Source: an uncultured Ruminococcus sp. (GTDB taxonomy: Bacteria > Bacillota > Clostridia > Oscillospirales > Ruminococcaceae). Taken from it: 27,011 nt of DNA. The notes under the pieces are model-generated. The model had not been told where the DNA came from. It did no database searches and saw nothing but the letters and a program-made list of their open reading frames with translations. Shown here in pieces: positions 1 to 9,200 of the stretch; positions within the stretch are counted from its first letter, which is position 1, and every line of letters starts with the position of its first letter. The position numbers and the translations under genes were made by a program. The stretch lies in assembly GCA_900540005.1 (NCBI GenBank), contig UQEM01000016.1:1-27011 (forward strand), in the 5' to 3' direction.

Positions 1-28
1 CGTAAAATTTATGCTCGAAAATCTGCAT
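1..28 (-). CDS. Possible start of an unidentified gene downstream of hisA (partial)
   Basis: An ATG at 28-26 opens a frame that reads MQIFEHKFY to the window edge, 12 bases after the hisA stop. hisF or hisI would be expected next in this operon, but the nine visible residues do not resemble the HisF start (usually an IIPCLDV motif a few residues in), and no good ribosome binding site precedes the ATG. It may be a real next gene or chance; the identity cannot be judged from nine codons. Confidence 0.2.
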
Positions 29-40
29 ATTATCTTAGTG

Positions 41-772
41 TCAACACTCCCTAAGTGAATACTCAATTGCTTCACGCAGATCAAGAGTCCCTTTATATAT
101 GGACTTTCCGCAGATCGTGCCGTACAGTCCCATTTCCTTGCAGGCAATGATGTCGTCCATTGTGTGAACTCCGCCGCTTGCGACGATATTGGCTCTGCCC
201 TCAGTTGCGTCCGCAAGAGCCTTGAGCTGCTCACGGTTAACTCCCGAAAGAGTACCGTCCTTTGAAATATCGGTGAAAATAAAGTACTTTACTCCCACCT
301 CGATCATCTTGTTTGCAAGGTCTATATAGTTTACGTCAGAGCTTTCGAGCCAGCCCTCAGTCGCAACCATTCCGTTCATTGCATCTATGCCGACAACTAT
401 TTTCTCACTGCCGAATTTCTCAACAGCATCGCTTACAAGCTTTGGATCTTTTAAAGCGACCGAGCCGAGTATCACTCGCGTTATGCCCATGTCAAGATAT
501 TCACTTATCGTTTCAAGACTGCGTATCCCACCGCCAAGCTCGACCTTGAGATCAGTTTTTTCGGCAACGTCAGTGTAGATCTTTGTGTTGACAGGTCTGC
601 CCTCTTTAGCGCCGTCCAGATCAACCATGTGTATCCACTCCGCGCCCGCCTTTTCAAAGCCGAGAGCTGTTTCAAGATAGTCTGACGCGACCTTTTCAAT
701 GGTTGAAAAATCGCCCTTGAAAAGGCGCACACAGTTGCCGTCCTTGATATCTATAGCAGGAAAAATTATCAT
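41..772 (-). CDS. hisA: HisA, ProFAR isomerase
   Basis: Phosphoribosylformimino-5-aminoimidazole carboxamide ribotide isomerase, the fourth step of histidine synthesis: an Amadori rearrangement in a cytoplasmic (beta/alpha)8 barrel. The 243-residue length fits the family. The N-terminal PAIDIKDGNCVRL carries the first catalytic Asp (D8). The second, in TDISKDGTLSG, and the phosphate-binding GGGIRS and ASGGV loops are also present. A GGAGG sits 6 bases before the ATG. It lies 13 bases after hisH, whose product works in the next step with HisF. It is the last complete gene of the his operon in view. Confidence 0.97.
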   Translation of the reverse strand: MIIFPAIDIKDGNCVRLFKGDFSTIEKVASDYLETALGFEKAGAEWIHMVDLDGAKEGRPVNTKIYTDVAEKTDLKVELGGGIRSLETISEYLDMGITRVILGSVALKDPKLVSDAVEKFGSEKIVVGIDAMNGMVATEGWLESSDVNYIDLANKMIEVGVKYFIFTDISKDGTLSGVNREQLKALADATEGRANIVASGGVHTMDDIIACKEMGLYGTICGKSIYKGTLDLREAIEYSLREC

Positions 773-785
773 TTTATCCCTCCGT

Positions 786-1391
786 TCATTTTATGAGCCG
801 GGCAAAATTGCTGAGCAGTTTCAGTCCGGTATCTCCCGATTTTTCAGGGTGGAACTGTGCGCCGTAGACGTATTTTCCGTCATACACGAGCGCCGGAACT
901 CTGCCGCCATAGGTGCTGAAAGCAGCTATGTTCTTCTCGCTGCAATCCGCCTTGTACGAGTGTACAAAGTAAACATATTCATCGTCGCCGATACCATTCA
1001 GCAGAGCGCAGTCGTTGAGCTTTTCGAGCTTGTTCCAGCCCATGTGCGGAATAATGAGGTCAGGCTCGTCCATTTTTATTACGCTTCCCTCAATGAGCCC
1101 CAGACCGTCAGTCTCGCCGAATTCATAACCCTTGCTGAAAATAACCTGCATTCCGAGACAGATACCGAGAAAAGGCTTCTTTGAGGCTTCCTCCTTGATA
1201 ACATCAACAAGTCCGGATTCATTAAGCTTATTCATAGCAGCGGGGAAAGCTCCGACTCCGGGAAGAATTACCGCATCAGCGTCTCTGACCGATTTCTCGT
1301 CCGAAACAAGAGCATTTTCGAGTCCGAGATGGTCAAGAGCATTCTTAACACTGAAAATATTGCCTGCACCATAGTCAATGATCGCTATCAT
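786..1391 (-). CDS. hisH: HisH, glutamine amidotransferase subunit of IGP synthase
   Basis: Class I glutamine amidotransferase that makes ammonia from glutamine and passes it to HisF to form imidazole glycerol phosphate and AICAR. The nucleophile is Cys78 in FLGICLGMQ, and the His-Glu pair lies in GAQFHPEKSGDTG near the C terminus. I chose the ATG at 1391 (201 residues), not the GTG one codon upstream, because AGGAG is 7 bases before the ATG and the ATG overlaps the hisB stop as TGATG, a translational coupling arrangement. Its partner gene hisF is not in the window. Confidence 0.97.
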   Translation of the reverse strand: MIAIIDYGAGNIFSVKNALDHLGLENALVSDEKSVRDADAVILPGVGAFPAAMNKLNESGLVDVIKEEASKKPFLGICLGMQVIFSKGYEFGETDGLGLIEGSVIKMDEPDLIIPHMGWNKLEKLNDCALLNGIGDDEYVYFVHSYKADCSEKNIAAFSTYGGRVPALVYDGKYVYGAQFHPEKSGDTGLKLLSNFARLIK

Positions 1392-1984
1392 CACAGAACT
1401 CCTTTCGTTGAGAGCGTTGAGCCGTCACTATTGAATGAGACAGCGGTTTTCAAAGCGTGTGCGACCGCCTTGTATACAGCCTCAGCTTTATGGTGGTCGT
1501 TGCTGCCGTAAAGCAGATTTATGTGGAGCGTCATGCCCGAATTAAAGGCAAATGCGCGGAAGAATTCCTCCGTCATGCAAAGGTCATAGCCGCCGCAGGA
1601 CTGGTTCGTAAAGTCACAGTTGAACACGAGAAACGGTCTGTTGCTCAGGTCAAGGCTTGCCATTGCAAGGCTTTCGTCCATAGGAATGTAAGCTGTTCCG
1701 TAGCGGACGATACCCGACTTATCGCCAAGAGCCTGTCCGAGAGCAGCTCCGAGAGCGATTCCGGTGTCCTCGATAGTGTGATGACAGTCAACGTGCAGAT
1801 CCCCCTTGACATGAACGCTCATGCTTATCTTGCTGTGAACCGACAGAGCGGTGAGCATATGGTCGAAAAAGCCGATCCCCGTGTCAATATCGGCGTTTCC
1901 TTTACCGTCAAGCGAAACTTCAATGCAAATATCAGTCTCCTTTGTCTTTCGCACAATGCTTCCCTTGCGGATCTCATTAGTCAT
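1391..1984 (-). CDS. hisB: HisB, imidazoleglycerol-phosphate dehydratase (monofunctional)
   Basis: Dehydrates imidazole glycerol phosphate to imidazole acetol phosphate using a di-manganese centre. At 197 residues it is the single-domain enzyme, without the phosphatase domain seen in enteric HisB. Metal-binding motifs are GFFDHML, DCHHTIED and SNDHHKAEA. The frame extends nine codons further upstream, but the start at 1984 (MTNEIRKGS) is preferred because GGGAGG lies 8 bases upstream of it. This start overlaps the end of hisC by 8 bases. The histidinol-phosphate phosphatase needed by the pathway must be encoded elsewhere. Confidence 0.96.
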   Translation of the reverse strand: MTNEIRKGSIVRKTKETDICIEVSLDGKGNADIDTGIGFFDHMLTALSVHSKISMSVHVKGDLHVDCHHTIEDTGIALGAALGQALGDKSGIVRYGTAYIPMDESLAMASLDLSNRPFLVFNCDFTNQSCGGYDLCMTEEFFRAFAFNSGMTLHINLLYGSNDHHKAEAVYKAVAHALKTAVSFNSDGSTLSTKGVL

Positions 1985-3041
1985 CAAGTATACCTCCCTT
2001 GAGTGCGGCAATGAATCTGTCCATTTCTTCCGGTGTGCCTATGCTTATGCGGAGATAATCCTTAATGACAGGCTTGTTCCACCAGCGCACATATATCTTT
2101 TGCTTTTTCAGTTCGCTGAAAACGTACTCGGCACTCTTTTTCGGCGGCTTTGCAAAGATGAAGTTGCTCATAGAATCAGGGAAAGTGAAGCCCATTTCTG
2201 CAAGAGTTTTCTTGGTCTGCTCGCGGGTCTCAACGATTTTTGCAACAGTACTGTCAAAGTATTCTGTATCCTTCACAGCCGCAGCTCCGCAAAGCTGTGT
2301 AATGGTATTCATCGTGTAGGAGTTAACCGAAAACTTTACATCGTTCATATACCTGATAAGCTTTTCGCTGCCCATAGCAAAGCCTATTCTCATTCCTGCC
2401 ATTGAACGCGATTTCGAGAAAGTCTGAATAACAAGCAGATTATCGTACTTTTCAATGAGCGGCAGACAGCTCTTACCGCCAAAATCGATATAAGCCTCGT
2501 CTATCATCACAACAGAGTCGGGATTGGCACGGACGATATCCTCGATCATCTCAACGCTCTCTAAAACACCTGTCGGAGCATTCGGATTCGGGAAGATAAT
2601 TCCGCCGTTCGGCTTTTTGTAGTCCTCCGGATCAATGGTGAAGTCGCTGCGCAGAGGCTTTGTCTCATAGGGAATGCGGTAAACGTCTGCCCAGACATCG
2701 TAGAATGAATATGTGATATCGGGAAAGAAGATCGGCTTATCCGAATTGAAAAAGGTCATGAATGCCATTGAAATAACATCGTCAGAACCGACTCCCACGA
2801 ATACCTGCGAGGGTTTCACGGAGTAAGTACCGGCAATGGCATTCACAAGAACGTCTGCATCGGGGGCAGGATAGAGTCTCATTCGCGAAACATCGAACCC
2901 ATCGAGTATTTTCCTTACCGCAGGTGCGGGCGGATAGGGATTTTCATTGGTGTTAAGCTTTATAACATCAGTCTCCTTCGGCTGTTCGCCCGGAGTGTAG
3001 GGAACGACTCTGCGGACGTTTTTCTCCCAGTTAGTATTCAT
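1977..3041 (-). CDS. hisC: HisC, histidinol-phosphate aminotransferase
   Basis: PLP-dependent class II aminotransferase converting imidazole acetol phosphate and glutamate to histidinol phosphate and 2-oxoglutarate. The PLP lysine is in QTFSKSRSMAG. NPNAPTG, the DEAYIDF motif and the N-terminal LNTNENPYPP substrate loop are all typical. An ATG at 3047 is also in frame, but the AGGAG is only 2 bases from it and 8 bases from the ATG at 3041, so the start at 3041 (354 residues) is favoured. A GC-rich hairpin separates it from hisD. The gene is coupled to hisB by an 8-base overlap. Confidence 0.96.
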   Translation of the reverse strand: MNTNWEKNVRRVVPYTPGEQPKETDVIKLNTNENPYPPAPAVRKILDGFDVSRMRLYPAPDADVLVNAIAGTYSVKPSQVFVGVGSDDVISMAFMTFFNSDKPIFFPDITYSFYDVWADVYRIPYETKPLRSDFTIDPEDYKKPNGGIIFPNPNAPTGVLESVEMIEDIVRANPDSVVMIDEAYIDFGGKSCLPLIEKYDNLLVIQTFSKSRSMAGMRIGFAMGSEKLIRYMNDVKFSVNSYTMNTITQLCGAAAVKDTEYFDSTVAKIVETREQTKKTLAEMGFTFPDSMSNFIFAKPPKKSAEYVFSELKKQKIYVRWWNKPVIKDYLRISIGTPEEMDRFIAALKGGILDD

Positions 3042-3069
3042 TTTCATCTCTCCTATTTAAACAGCTACA

Positions 3070-3090
3070 GGGCGGTCGCAAAAACCGCCC
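3070..3090 (-). promoter_or_regulatory. GC-rich hairpin between hisD and hisC
   Basis: A perfect 7-base-pair stem, GGGCGGT at 3070-3076 and ACCGCCC at 3084-3090, encloses a 7-base loop in the only sizeable gap of the his operon. On the minus strand it is followed by a mixed stretch with only short T runs, so it is not a good intrinsic terminator. It may be a pause site, an mRNA processing or stability element, or a partial terminator that lowers expression of the distal genes. Confidence 0.5.
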
Positions 3091-3101
3091 TTAAAGCTTT
3101 T

Positions 3102-4388
3102 TCAGTTTTCAAATCTTACCTTTATCGCATTTGCGTGAGCGGTAAGTCCCTCGCGCTCTGCTATGAGGACGATATCGTCCTTAGCCTGCCTGAGAGCGTC
3201 CTCAGTATAATATGTGTAAGCGGTGCGCTTGGTAAAGCTTGCCACTCCGAGCGGCGAGAAGAAACGTGCTGTTCCGCTTGTGGGAAGCACATGGTTCGGG
3301 CCTGCATAGTAGTCCCCGAGAGGCTCTGACGCATAGTTTCCGAGGAAGATAGAGCCTGCATTGTCGAGACTTCCGAGAAGCTCAAACGGATTCTCCATGA
3401 GTACTTCAAGGTGCTCGGGAGCGATCCTGTTTGCAAGCTCAACGCACTTTTCGCGGCTGTCTGCAATGATTATCGCACCGTAATCCTCAAGCGACTTTGA
3501 GATTATATCCTTGCGCGAGAGATACTGCTTCTGACGCTCTATCTCGGCAAGTGTAGCGTCCGCGAGTTTTTCGCTCGTAGTAACCATTATAGCGGAAGCA
3601 AGCACATCATGTTCAGCCTGTGACATGAGATCTGCTGCCGCGAATTTCGGGTCTGCCGTATCGTCAGCGATAACGAGTATCTCGCTCGGGCCTGCTATCA
3701 TGTCAATATCAACAACTCCATACAGAAGCTTCTTTGCAGTCGCAACGTAGATGTTTCCAGGGCCTACTATCTTATCGCACTTAGGGATCTCCTCTGTGCC
3801 GTAAGCAAGTGCTGCGATCGCCTGAGCGCCGCCCGAAAGGAAGATCCTGTCAACGCCGCAGATAGCTGCTGCCACGAGGATATCCTTGTTAGGAGTGCCG
3901 TCCTTGAGCGGAGGAGTTACCATGATTATCTCCTTGACTCCGGCAATTTTTGCAGGGATAGCATTCATAAGAACGCTTGACGGGTAAGCAGCCGTGCCTC
4001 CCGGAACATAAAGACCCACTCTTTCGAGTCCGCGTATTCTCTGTCCCATTATAACGCCGTTGTCCTTGGCATTTATAAAGCTCTGCTCAACCTGTCTGCT
4101 GTGGAAATCGGCAATATTAGCCTGCGCATTCAGAAGCGCGTCCACAAATTCCTGATCTGCCTCTGTAAGAGCGTCATTTATGACATCACGCGGAACTTCA
4201 TAGTACTGCGGAAGATGTCCGTCAAATTTAAGAGTGTAGTCCTTTACAGCCTTGTCGCCGTTCTCGCGTACATTTTCTATGATACCCGTTACGACCTCAG
4301 TGACCTTCTTATTTGTCTCGCCGCTTCTCTTGGCAAGGTCGCTGAGAAATGCAGCCTCGTCCGTACCGTTTGCATATATCTTTTTCAT
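3102..4388 (-). CDS. hisD: HisD, histidinol dehydrogenase
   Basis: NAD-dependent, zinc-containing enzyme performing the last two steps, histidinol to histidinal to histidine. The 428-residue length is normal. Recognisable blocks are GLERVGLYVPGGTAAYPSS, CGVDRIFLSGGAQAIAALAYGT, KIVGPGNIYVATAKK, DMIAGPSEILVIAD, the catalytic and zinc-binding QAEHD region, and NHVLPTSGTARF. Its ATG overlaps the hisG stop by one base (TAATG), so translation is probably coupled. Confidence 0.97.
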   Translation of the reverse strand: MKKIYANGTDEAAFLSDLAKRSGETNKKVTEVVTGIIENVRENGDKAVKDYTLKFDGHLPQYYEVPRDVINDALTEADQEFVDALLNAQANIADFHSRQVEQSFINAKDNGVIMGQRIRGLERVGLYVPGGTAAYPSSVLMNAIPAKIAGVKEIIMVTPPLKDGTPNKDILVAAAICGVDRIFLSGGAQAIAALAYGTEEIPKCDKIVGPGNIYVATAKKLLYGVVDIDMIAGPSEILVIADDTADPKFAAADLMSQAEHDVLASAIMVTTSEKLADATLAEIERQKQYLSRKDIISKSLEDYGAIIIADSREKCVELANRIAPEHLEVLMENPFELLGSLDNAGSIFLGNYASEPLGDYYAGPNHVLPTSGTARFFSPLGVASFTKRTAYTYYTEDALRQAKDDIVLIAEREGLTAHANAIKVRFEN

Positions 4389-5017
4389 TACAGATTCTCC
4401 TCTATAAGTGTAATAAGCCTGTCGATCTCAGCGTGTCTCATTTTAAGGCTTACTGTATTCGCGATAAGTCTCGCCGATATCGGAGCTACGTCCTCTATTA
4501 CTTCAAGACCGTTCTCCCTGAGCGTTGTGCCCGTCTCAACAATATCCACGATCCCGTCCGCAAGGTCAAGGAGCGGTGCAAGCTCGACCGAACCCTCGAT
4601 CTTGATTATTTCGGTATCCATTCCCTTAGCCTCAAAAAATCTCCTTGAAACATTCGGATACTTTGTTGCAATAGTCTTGATCCCGTAGCCGCTGTAAAAG
4701 TCGTAGCCCTTCTTGGTCGCAAGTGCAAACTTGCACTTACCGAAACCGAGGTCTACAAGCTCGTAGAACTTGCCGTGCATTTCCATGATAGTGTCCTTGC
4801 CGACAACTCCGAGATCGCACACACCATGTTCAACATAGGTGATAACGTCATTTGCCTTTGCAAGAACCACTTCGAGATTGCCGTCCGGTACGGGAAGTAT
4901 CAGCTTTCTGCCCTTCTCGCGGACTGCTGTACAGTCGAATCCCAGTTTTTCAAGAAGTCCGACTGTGTCCTTTTCAAGTCTGCCCTTTGTAAGAGCCATT
5001 CTTATCGGCTTGTTCAT
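4388..5017 (-). CDS. hisG: HisG, ATP phosphoribosyltransferase (short form)
   Basis: First committed enzyme: joins PRPP and ATP to give phosphoribosyl-ATP. At 209 residues it is the short form that lacks the C-terminal histidine-binding regulatory domain and needs HisZ, whose gene lies directly upstream with a 4-base ATGA overlap. Visible motifs are MALTKGRLEKDT at the start, GVCDLGVVGKDT and the PRPP loop DIVETGTTLRENGL. Feedback inhibition by histidine is expected to act through the HisG-HisZ octamer (family knowledge). Confidence 0.97.
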   Translation of the reverse strand: MNKPIRMALTKGRLEKDTVGLLEKLGFDCTAVREKGRKLILPVPDGNLEVVLAKANDVITYVEHGVCDLGVVGKDTIMEMHGKFYELVDLGFGKCKFALATKKGYDFYSGYGIKTIATKYPNVSRRFFEAKGMDTEIIKIEGSVELAPLLDLADGIVDIVETGTTLRENGLEVIEDVAPISARLIANTVSLKMRHAEIDRLITLIEENL

Positions 5018-6204
5018 TCTTCCTGACCTCCCTCATCGATCACAACGACCTTTGCTATCTTCTTTTCTCTTGCGTATTCTCTTACGCTCTCGATGTCGTC
5101 AAAAAGTGCATTTTCAACAACAAGTCCCTGTTCGCGCAGTTCAGCCGCAGCCTTGAGCGCCGCAACCTCACAGCCCTTTTCCGCATATACGATAGCGTCC
5201 GGCGCGGGAATTGCGGGAAGGATCCCCCTCTTTTCAATAAGCTTTGCAATTCCGTTGACGTTTACCGCGAAACCTACCGCAGGGATATCATAGCCGAACT
5301 CGGATATGAGCTTGTCATACCGTCCGCCGGAGATGACTTCCTCGCCGTGTCCCTGAAGATAACCCTTTATAATAAGACCTGTGTAGTAGTCCGTCTTGTT
5401 TACGAGTCCGAGGTCAACTGTTATGTTGCCGTCTTTTCCGCATATCTCGCAGGCATCGGTGTAAATTTCGCGAAGCTCATCGAGAATGCGCTTGATACTC
5501 TCATCGTGCATGAGCGCATCAGCCTTGGCAAATACTTCCTCGCCTCCGAAAAGCGACGGGAGCTTTTTAAGAGCCGCAGTTGTCGCATTATCGCCGATAG
5601 TGTCAAGCAGATCGTTGAGCGCCGGAAAGTTCTTGTTCTCTATCAGTTTGCGGATATTCTCCTTGTCGCGGTCGGAAGCGTCAAGTCTGCCCACAAGCTC
5701 CTTGAAGATACCGATATGACCGATTTCAAGCGAAAATTCCATGCCGAACGACTTGAGTGAATCGGCTGCTGTCGATATCACCTCAAGGTCAGCCATTTTA
5801 AGCTGCGAGCCTATAAGCTCAATGCCTGCCTGAACGATCTCATCGCTCCTGCCCTTGAGTGCAGGCTCTGTCGAGTATACAGGCTGATTGTAGCACAGCT
5901 TGAGCGGCAGGACTGCGTCTCTCAGTCTTGTCGCAACAACTCTCGCGATAGGCATTGTCGAATCAGGACGCATAACAAGGAGTCTGCCCTTGCTGTCGGT
6001 CAGTTTATAAAGATTCTCCTGCGGAAAATACTGGGAATTGAGGTTGAAAACGTCAAAGAATTCAAGCCCCGGGGTAATCATTTCGCAATAGCCTCTGCTT
6101 TTAAAGAGATCAAGCAGAGTATTTTCTATATCACGTCTTATAATGCACTCGCCGAAAAGGAGATCTTTAGTTCCCTCAGGAGTTATAAGGTCGTAATTTC
6201 TCAT
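5014..6204 (-). CDS. hisZ: HisZ, ATP phosphoribosyltransferase regulatory subunit
   Basis: A histidyl-tRNA synthetase paralogue that has lost aminoacylation and serves as the regulatory subunit of short HisG. The 396-residue class II fold carries PEGTKDLLF near the N terminus, the motif 2-like MRPDSTMPIARVVATRL, and a C-terminal anticodon-binding-like region. Linkage to a short hisG separates it from genuine hisS. AAGGA lies about 10 bases before the ATG. It is the first gene of the his operon, with a roughly 49-base leader that is too short for a T-box or classical attenuator. Confidence 0.94.
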   Translation of the reverse strand: MRNYDLITPEGTKDLLFGECIIRRDIENTLLDLFKSRGYCEMITPGLEFFDVFNLNSQYFPQENLYKLTDSKGRLLVMRPDSTMPIARVVATRLRDAVLPLKLCYNQPVYSTEPALKGRSDEIVQAGIELIGSQLKMADLEVISTAADSLKSFGMEFSLEIGHIGIFKELVGRLDASDRDKENIRKLIENKNFPALNDLLDTIGDNATTAALKKLPSLFGGEEVFAKADALMHDESIKRILDELREIYTDACEICGKDGNITVDLGLVNKTDYYTGLIIKGYLQGHGEEVISGGRYDKLISEFGYDIPAVGFAVNVNGIAKLIEKRGILPAIPAPDAIVYAEKGCEVAALKAAAELREQGLVVENALFDDIESVREYAREKKIAKVVVIDEGGQEE

Positions 6205-6259
6205 AGCTCATCTATCCTTTCAGAATGATTTATTCACTTTAGTCTGCTAACATGGTAAT

Positions 6260-6288
6260 ATGATAGCATATCAGCACAAGAAAGTCAA
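6260..6288 (-). promoter_or_regulatory. Sigma-A promoter of the his operon
   Basis: On the minus strand the -35 is TTGACT (6288-6283), followed by a 17-base spacer and the -10 TATCAT (6265-6260). Only one base of each hexamer differs from consensus. Transcription would start near 6253. The -35 begins one base after the polC stop codon (6292-6290), so the promoter fills the 85-base gap. No terminator for polC is visible ahead of it. Confidence 0.8.
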
Positions 6289-6289
6289 G

Positions 6290-9200
6290 TCAGAACAGCG
6301 AAAGCTGTGCAGAATCGGGTAATTCACCAAAAGCTCCTATGCTTTTGAGCATATCTATTGTAGTTTTTGACGCACCGCTCATCTCCTGAAACTCCTCTAT
6401 AGAGATGAATCCGCCCTTCTGAGCCGCCTCGTAGATTCCCCACGAAGCATTTGCTCCAACGCCTGACATAGCCGAAAACGGTATTCTGAGCTTTCCGTCC
6501 TCAACAAGATAATCCACCGCATGAGACTTTGTAAGCTCTATCGGCAGGAACTCATACCCTCTTGACAGCATTTCATTCGTGATAAGCAGGATATCATAGA
6601 GGTCGCTCTCCTTTTTTGACTTATCATTGCCGAGAGCCTGAAGCTCGTCAATGCGCGCTCTTACCGCGCCTTTTCCTTTTATTGCGAGTTCAGCGTCAAA
6701 GTCTTCACCTCTTACCGAGAAATAGGTCGCGTAATATTCAAGCGGCTTGTGAAGCTTGAACCAGCCCAGTTTTATCGCCGCGATAACATAAGCCGCCGCG
6801 TGTGCTTTCGGGAACATATACTTGATCTTCAGGCAGCTATCGATGTACCACTGCGGCACATTATGATCGAGAAGCATCTGTATTATCTCGGGCGTGAACT
6901 GCTTGGGAGCTTTTCCCTTTCGTGTCCACTCCATTATCTGGAACGCCATTTTCGGCTCTACGTTCTTGTAGAGCAGATACGTCATGATACTGTCACGCGT
7001 TCCGATAACCTCGGAAATCGTACAGGTTCCGTTCTCGATAAGGTCTTTCGCGTTGCCAAGCCAAACGTCCGTACCGTGCGAAAGTCCCGATATCTGCAAA
7101 AAGTCGCTGAATTTTGTCGGTTTTGCGTCAAGGAGCATCTGTATCGTGAAGCCCGTGCCCATTTCAGGTATGCCGAGACTTCCGGTCTTGCAGTATATCT
7201 CCTGTGGCGTGACTCCCAGAACATCGCAGTTCGTGCACATTCTTATAACGTCCGGATCAGACGTCGGAACGTCCTTTATCTTCATGCCCGTCAGATCCTC
7301 CAAGTGCTTGTAGAGCGTAGGAACGACGTGTCCAAGCTCATCAAGCTTGAGTATCGTGTCGTGGAGCGAGTTGAAGTCGAAGTGGGTCGTGATAACTTCG
7401 GAATCCGCAGAATCAGCAGGGTGCTGAACGGGAGTAAAATCGTAAACGTCATAATCTGACGGAACAACGACCATTCCACCCGGATGCTGACCTGTAGTTC
7501 GCTTAATGCCGGTACAGCCGATCGCAAGGCGGTTCATTTCCGCGTTATTAAGCGTGATACCGTTGTCCTCGCAGTACTTTTTTACATAGCCGTAAGCTGT
7601 CTTGTCGGCAACGGCAGAGATAGTCCCCGCCTTGAAAACGTTTGATTTGCCGAAAAGCTGCTCTGTATATCGGTGAGCACGCGACTGGTACTCGCCCGAG
7701 AAGTTAAGATCGATATCAGGCGCTTTGTCGCCGTCAAATCCAAGGAAGGTCTCGAACGGGATATCGTGTCCGTCACGGAGCATATCCGTTCCGCAGTCGG
7801 GACAATTCTTTTGCGGAAGGTCGAATCCCGAACCGTAAACACCGTCAAGCAGAAACTCGCTGTGCTTGCACTTGGGACAGATGTAATGCGGCGGCAGAGG
7901 ATTTACCTCCGAGATTCCCGCCATTGAAGCTACAAACGACGAACCTACCGAGCCTCGTGAACCAACAAGGTAGCCATTTTCAACGGAGTTCCAAACAAGC
8001 TTCTGCGCGATGATGTAGAGCACCGAGAATCCATGCTTGATGATAGACGAAAGCTCGCGGTTGAGTCGCTTTTCAACGATTTCCGGAAGCGGATCGCCGT
8101 AGATCTCCCTTGCACGTTCATTGGTGATTTTCGTAAGTTCCTCCTCAGCGCCGTCAATAGTCGGAGTGAACGTGCCCTTTGGTATCGGGCGAACTACCTC
8201 TATCTGGTCTGCAATATTGTTTGTGTTGGTTATGACGACCTCTTTAGCCTTTTCAGCGCCGAGATACTCGAACTGCGCGAGCATTTCCTCTGTAGTGCGC
8301 AGATAAAGCGGAGCCTGATTCTCAGCGTCCTTGAAGCCCATGCTCGTGAGGATTATCTTTCGGTAAACCGCGTCCTTAGGATCAAGGAAATGAACATCGC
8401 AGGTCGCGCAGACAGGAATTCCAAGCTTGTCCCCGAGCCTTACTATGCGGCGGTTGTATTCACGAAGCTCCTCGTCATTCTCAGCCGTACCCTCACGAAC
8501 CATGAATTCGTTATTGGCAATTGGCTGTATTTCGAGGTAGTCATAGAATTTGGCAAGCCGTTCAATAGTCTCCTCGGGAGCTTTATTGACCATTGCCTGA
8601 AAAAGCTCTCCTGCTTCGCAGGCACTTCCGAAAATCAGTCCCTCCCGGTGTTCAAGCAGAACAGATTTCGGAATAAGCGGCTTTTTATAGAAATATCTGA
8701 GGTTACTGTAAGAAACGAGCCGATACAGATTCTTGAGCCCTGCCTGATTGCGCACGAGAATTATCTGATGATAGCTTTTCAGCTTCTTTACGTCTATCTC
8801 GCCGGCCTTGTAGTTGATCTCCTCAAGCTTTTTCAGTCCCTTGTCGCTGACCAGACGGCCGATCAGCTCCATGTATATCTTTGCGAGCATGAAAGCATCG
8901 TCTGAGGCGCGGTGATGATCGAATTTGCCAAGTTTAAGGTTTTTCGCCACAAGATTAAGCTTATGGCGACCCATTTCGGGCAGCATGGCCTGACAGAGTA
9001 TCAGCGTGTCGAGCCAGTTGTAGTCAAAATTGATATCGTGTCTCTTGCAAACTTCATTGATGAATGTGGTATCAAAATTCGCGTTGTGAGCCGCAAGAAC
9101 GGGGTATTCACCGCAGAATTCCATGAACATTCTGACAGCCTCGTCCTCGGGCGGAGCATTTTTCACGTCCTCATCGCTGATACCCGTGAGTTCGGTTATT

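Noticed and set aside
6205..6260. T-box or leader-peptide attenuator controlling the his operon
   Set aside because: The predicted leader is only about 49 bases, without a His-rich peptide or a terminator hairpin.
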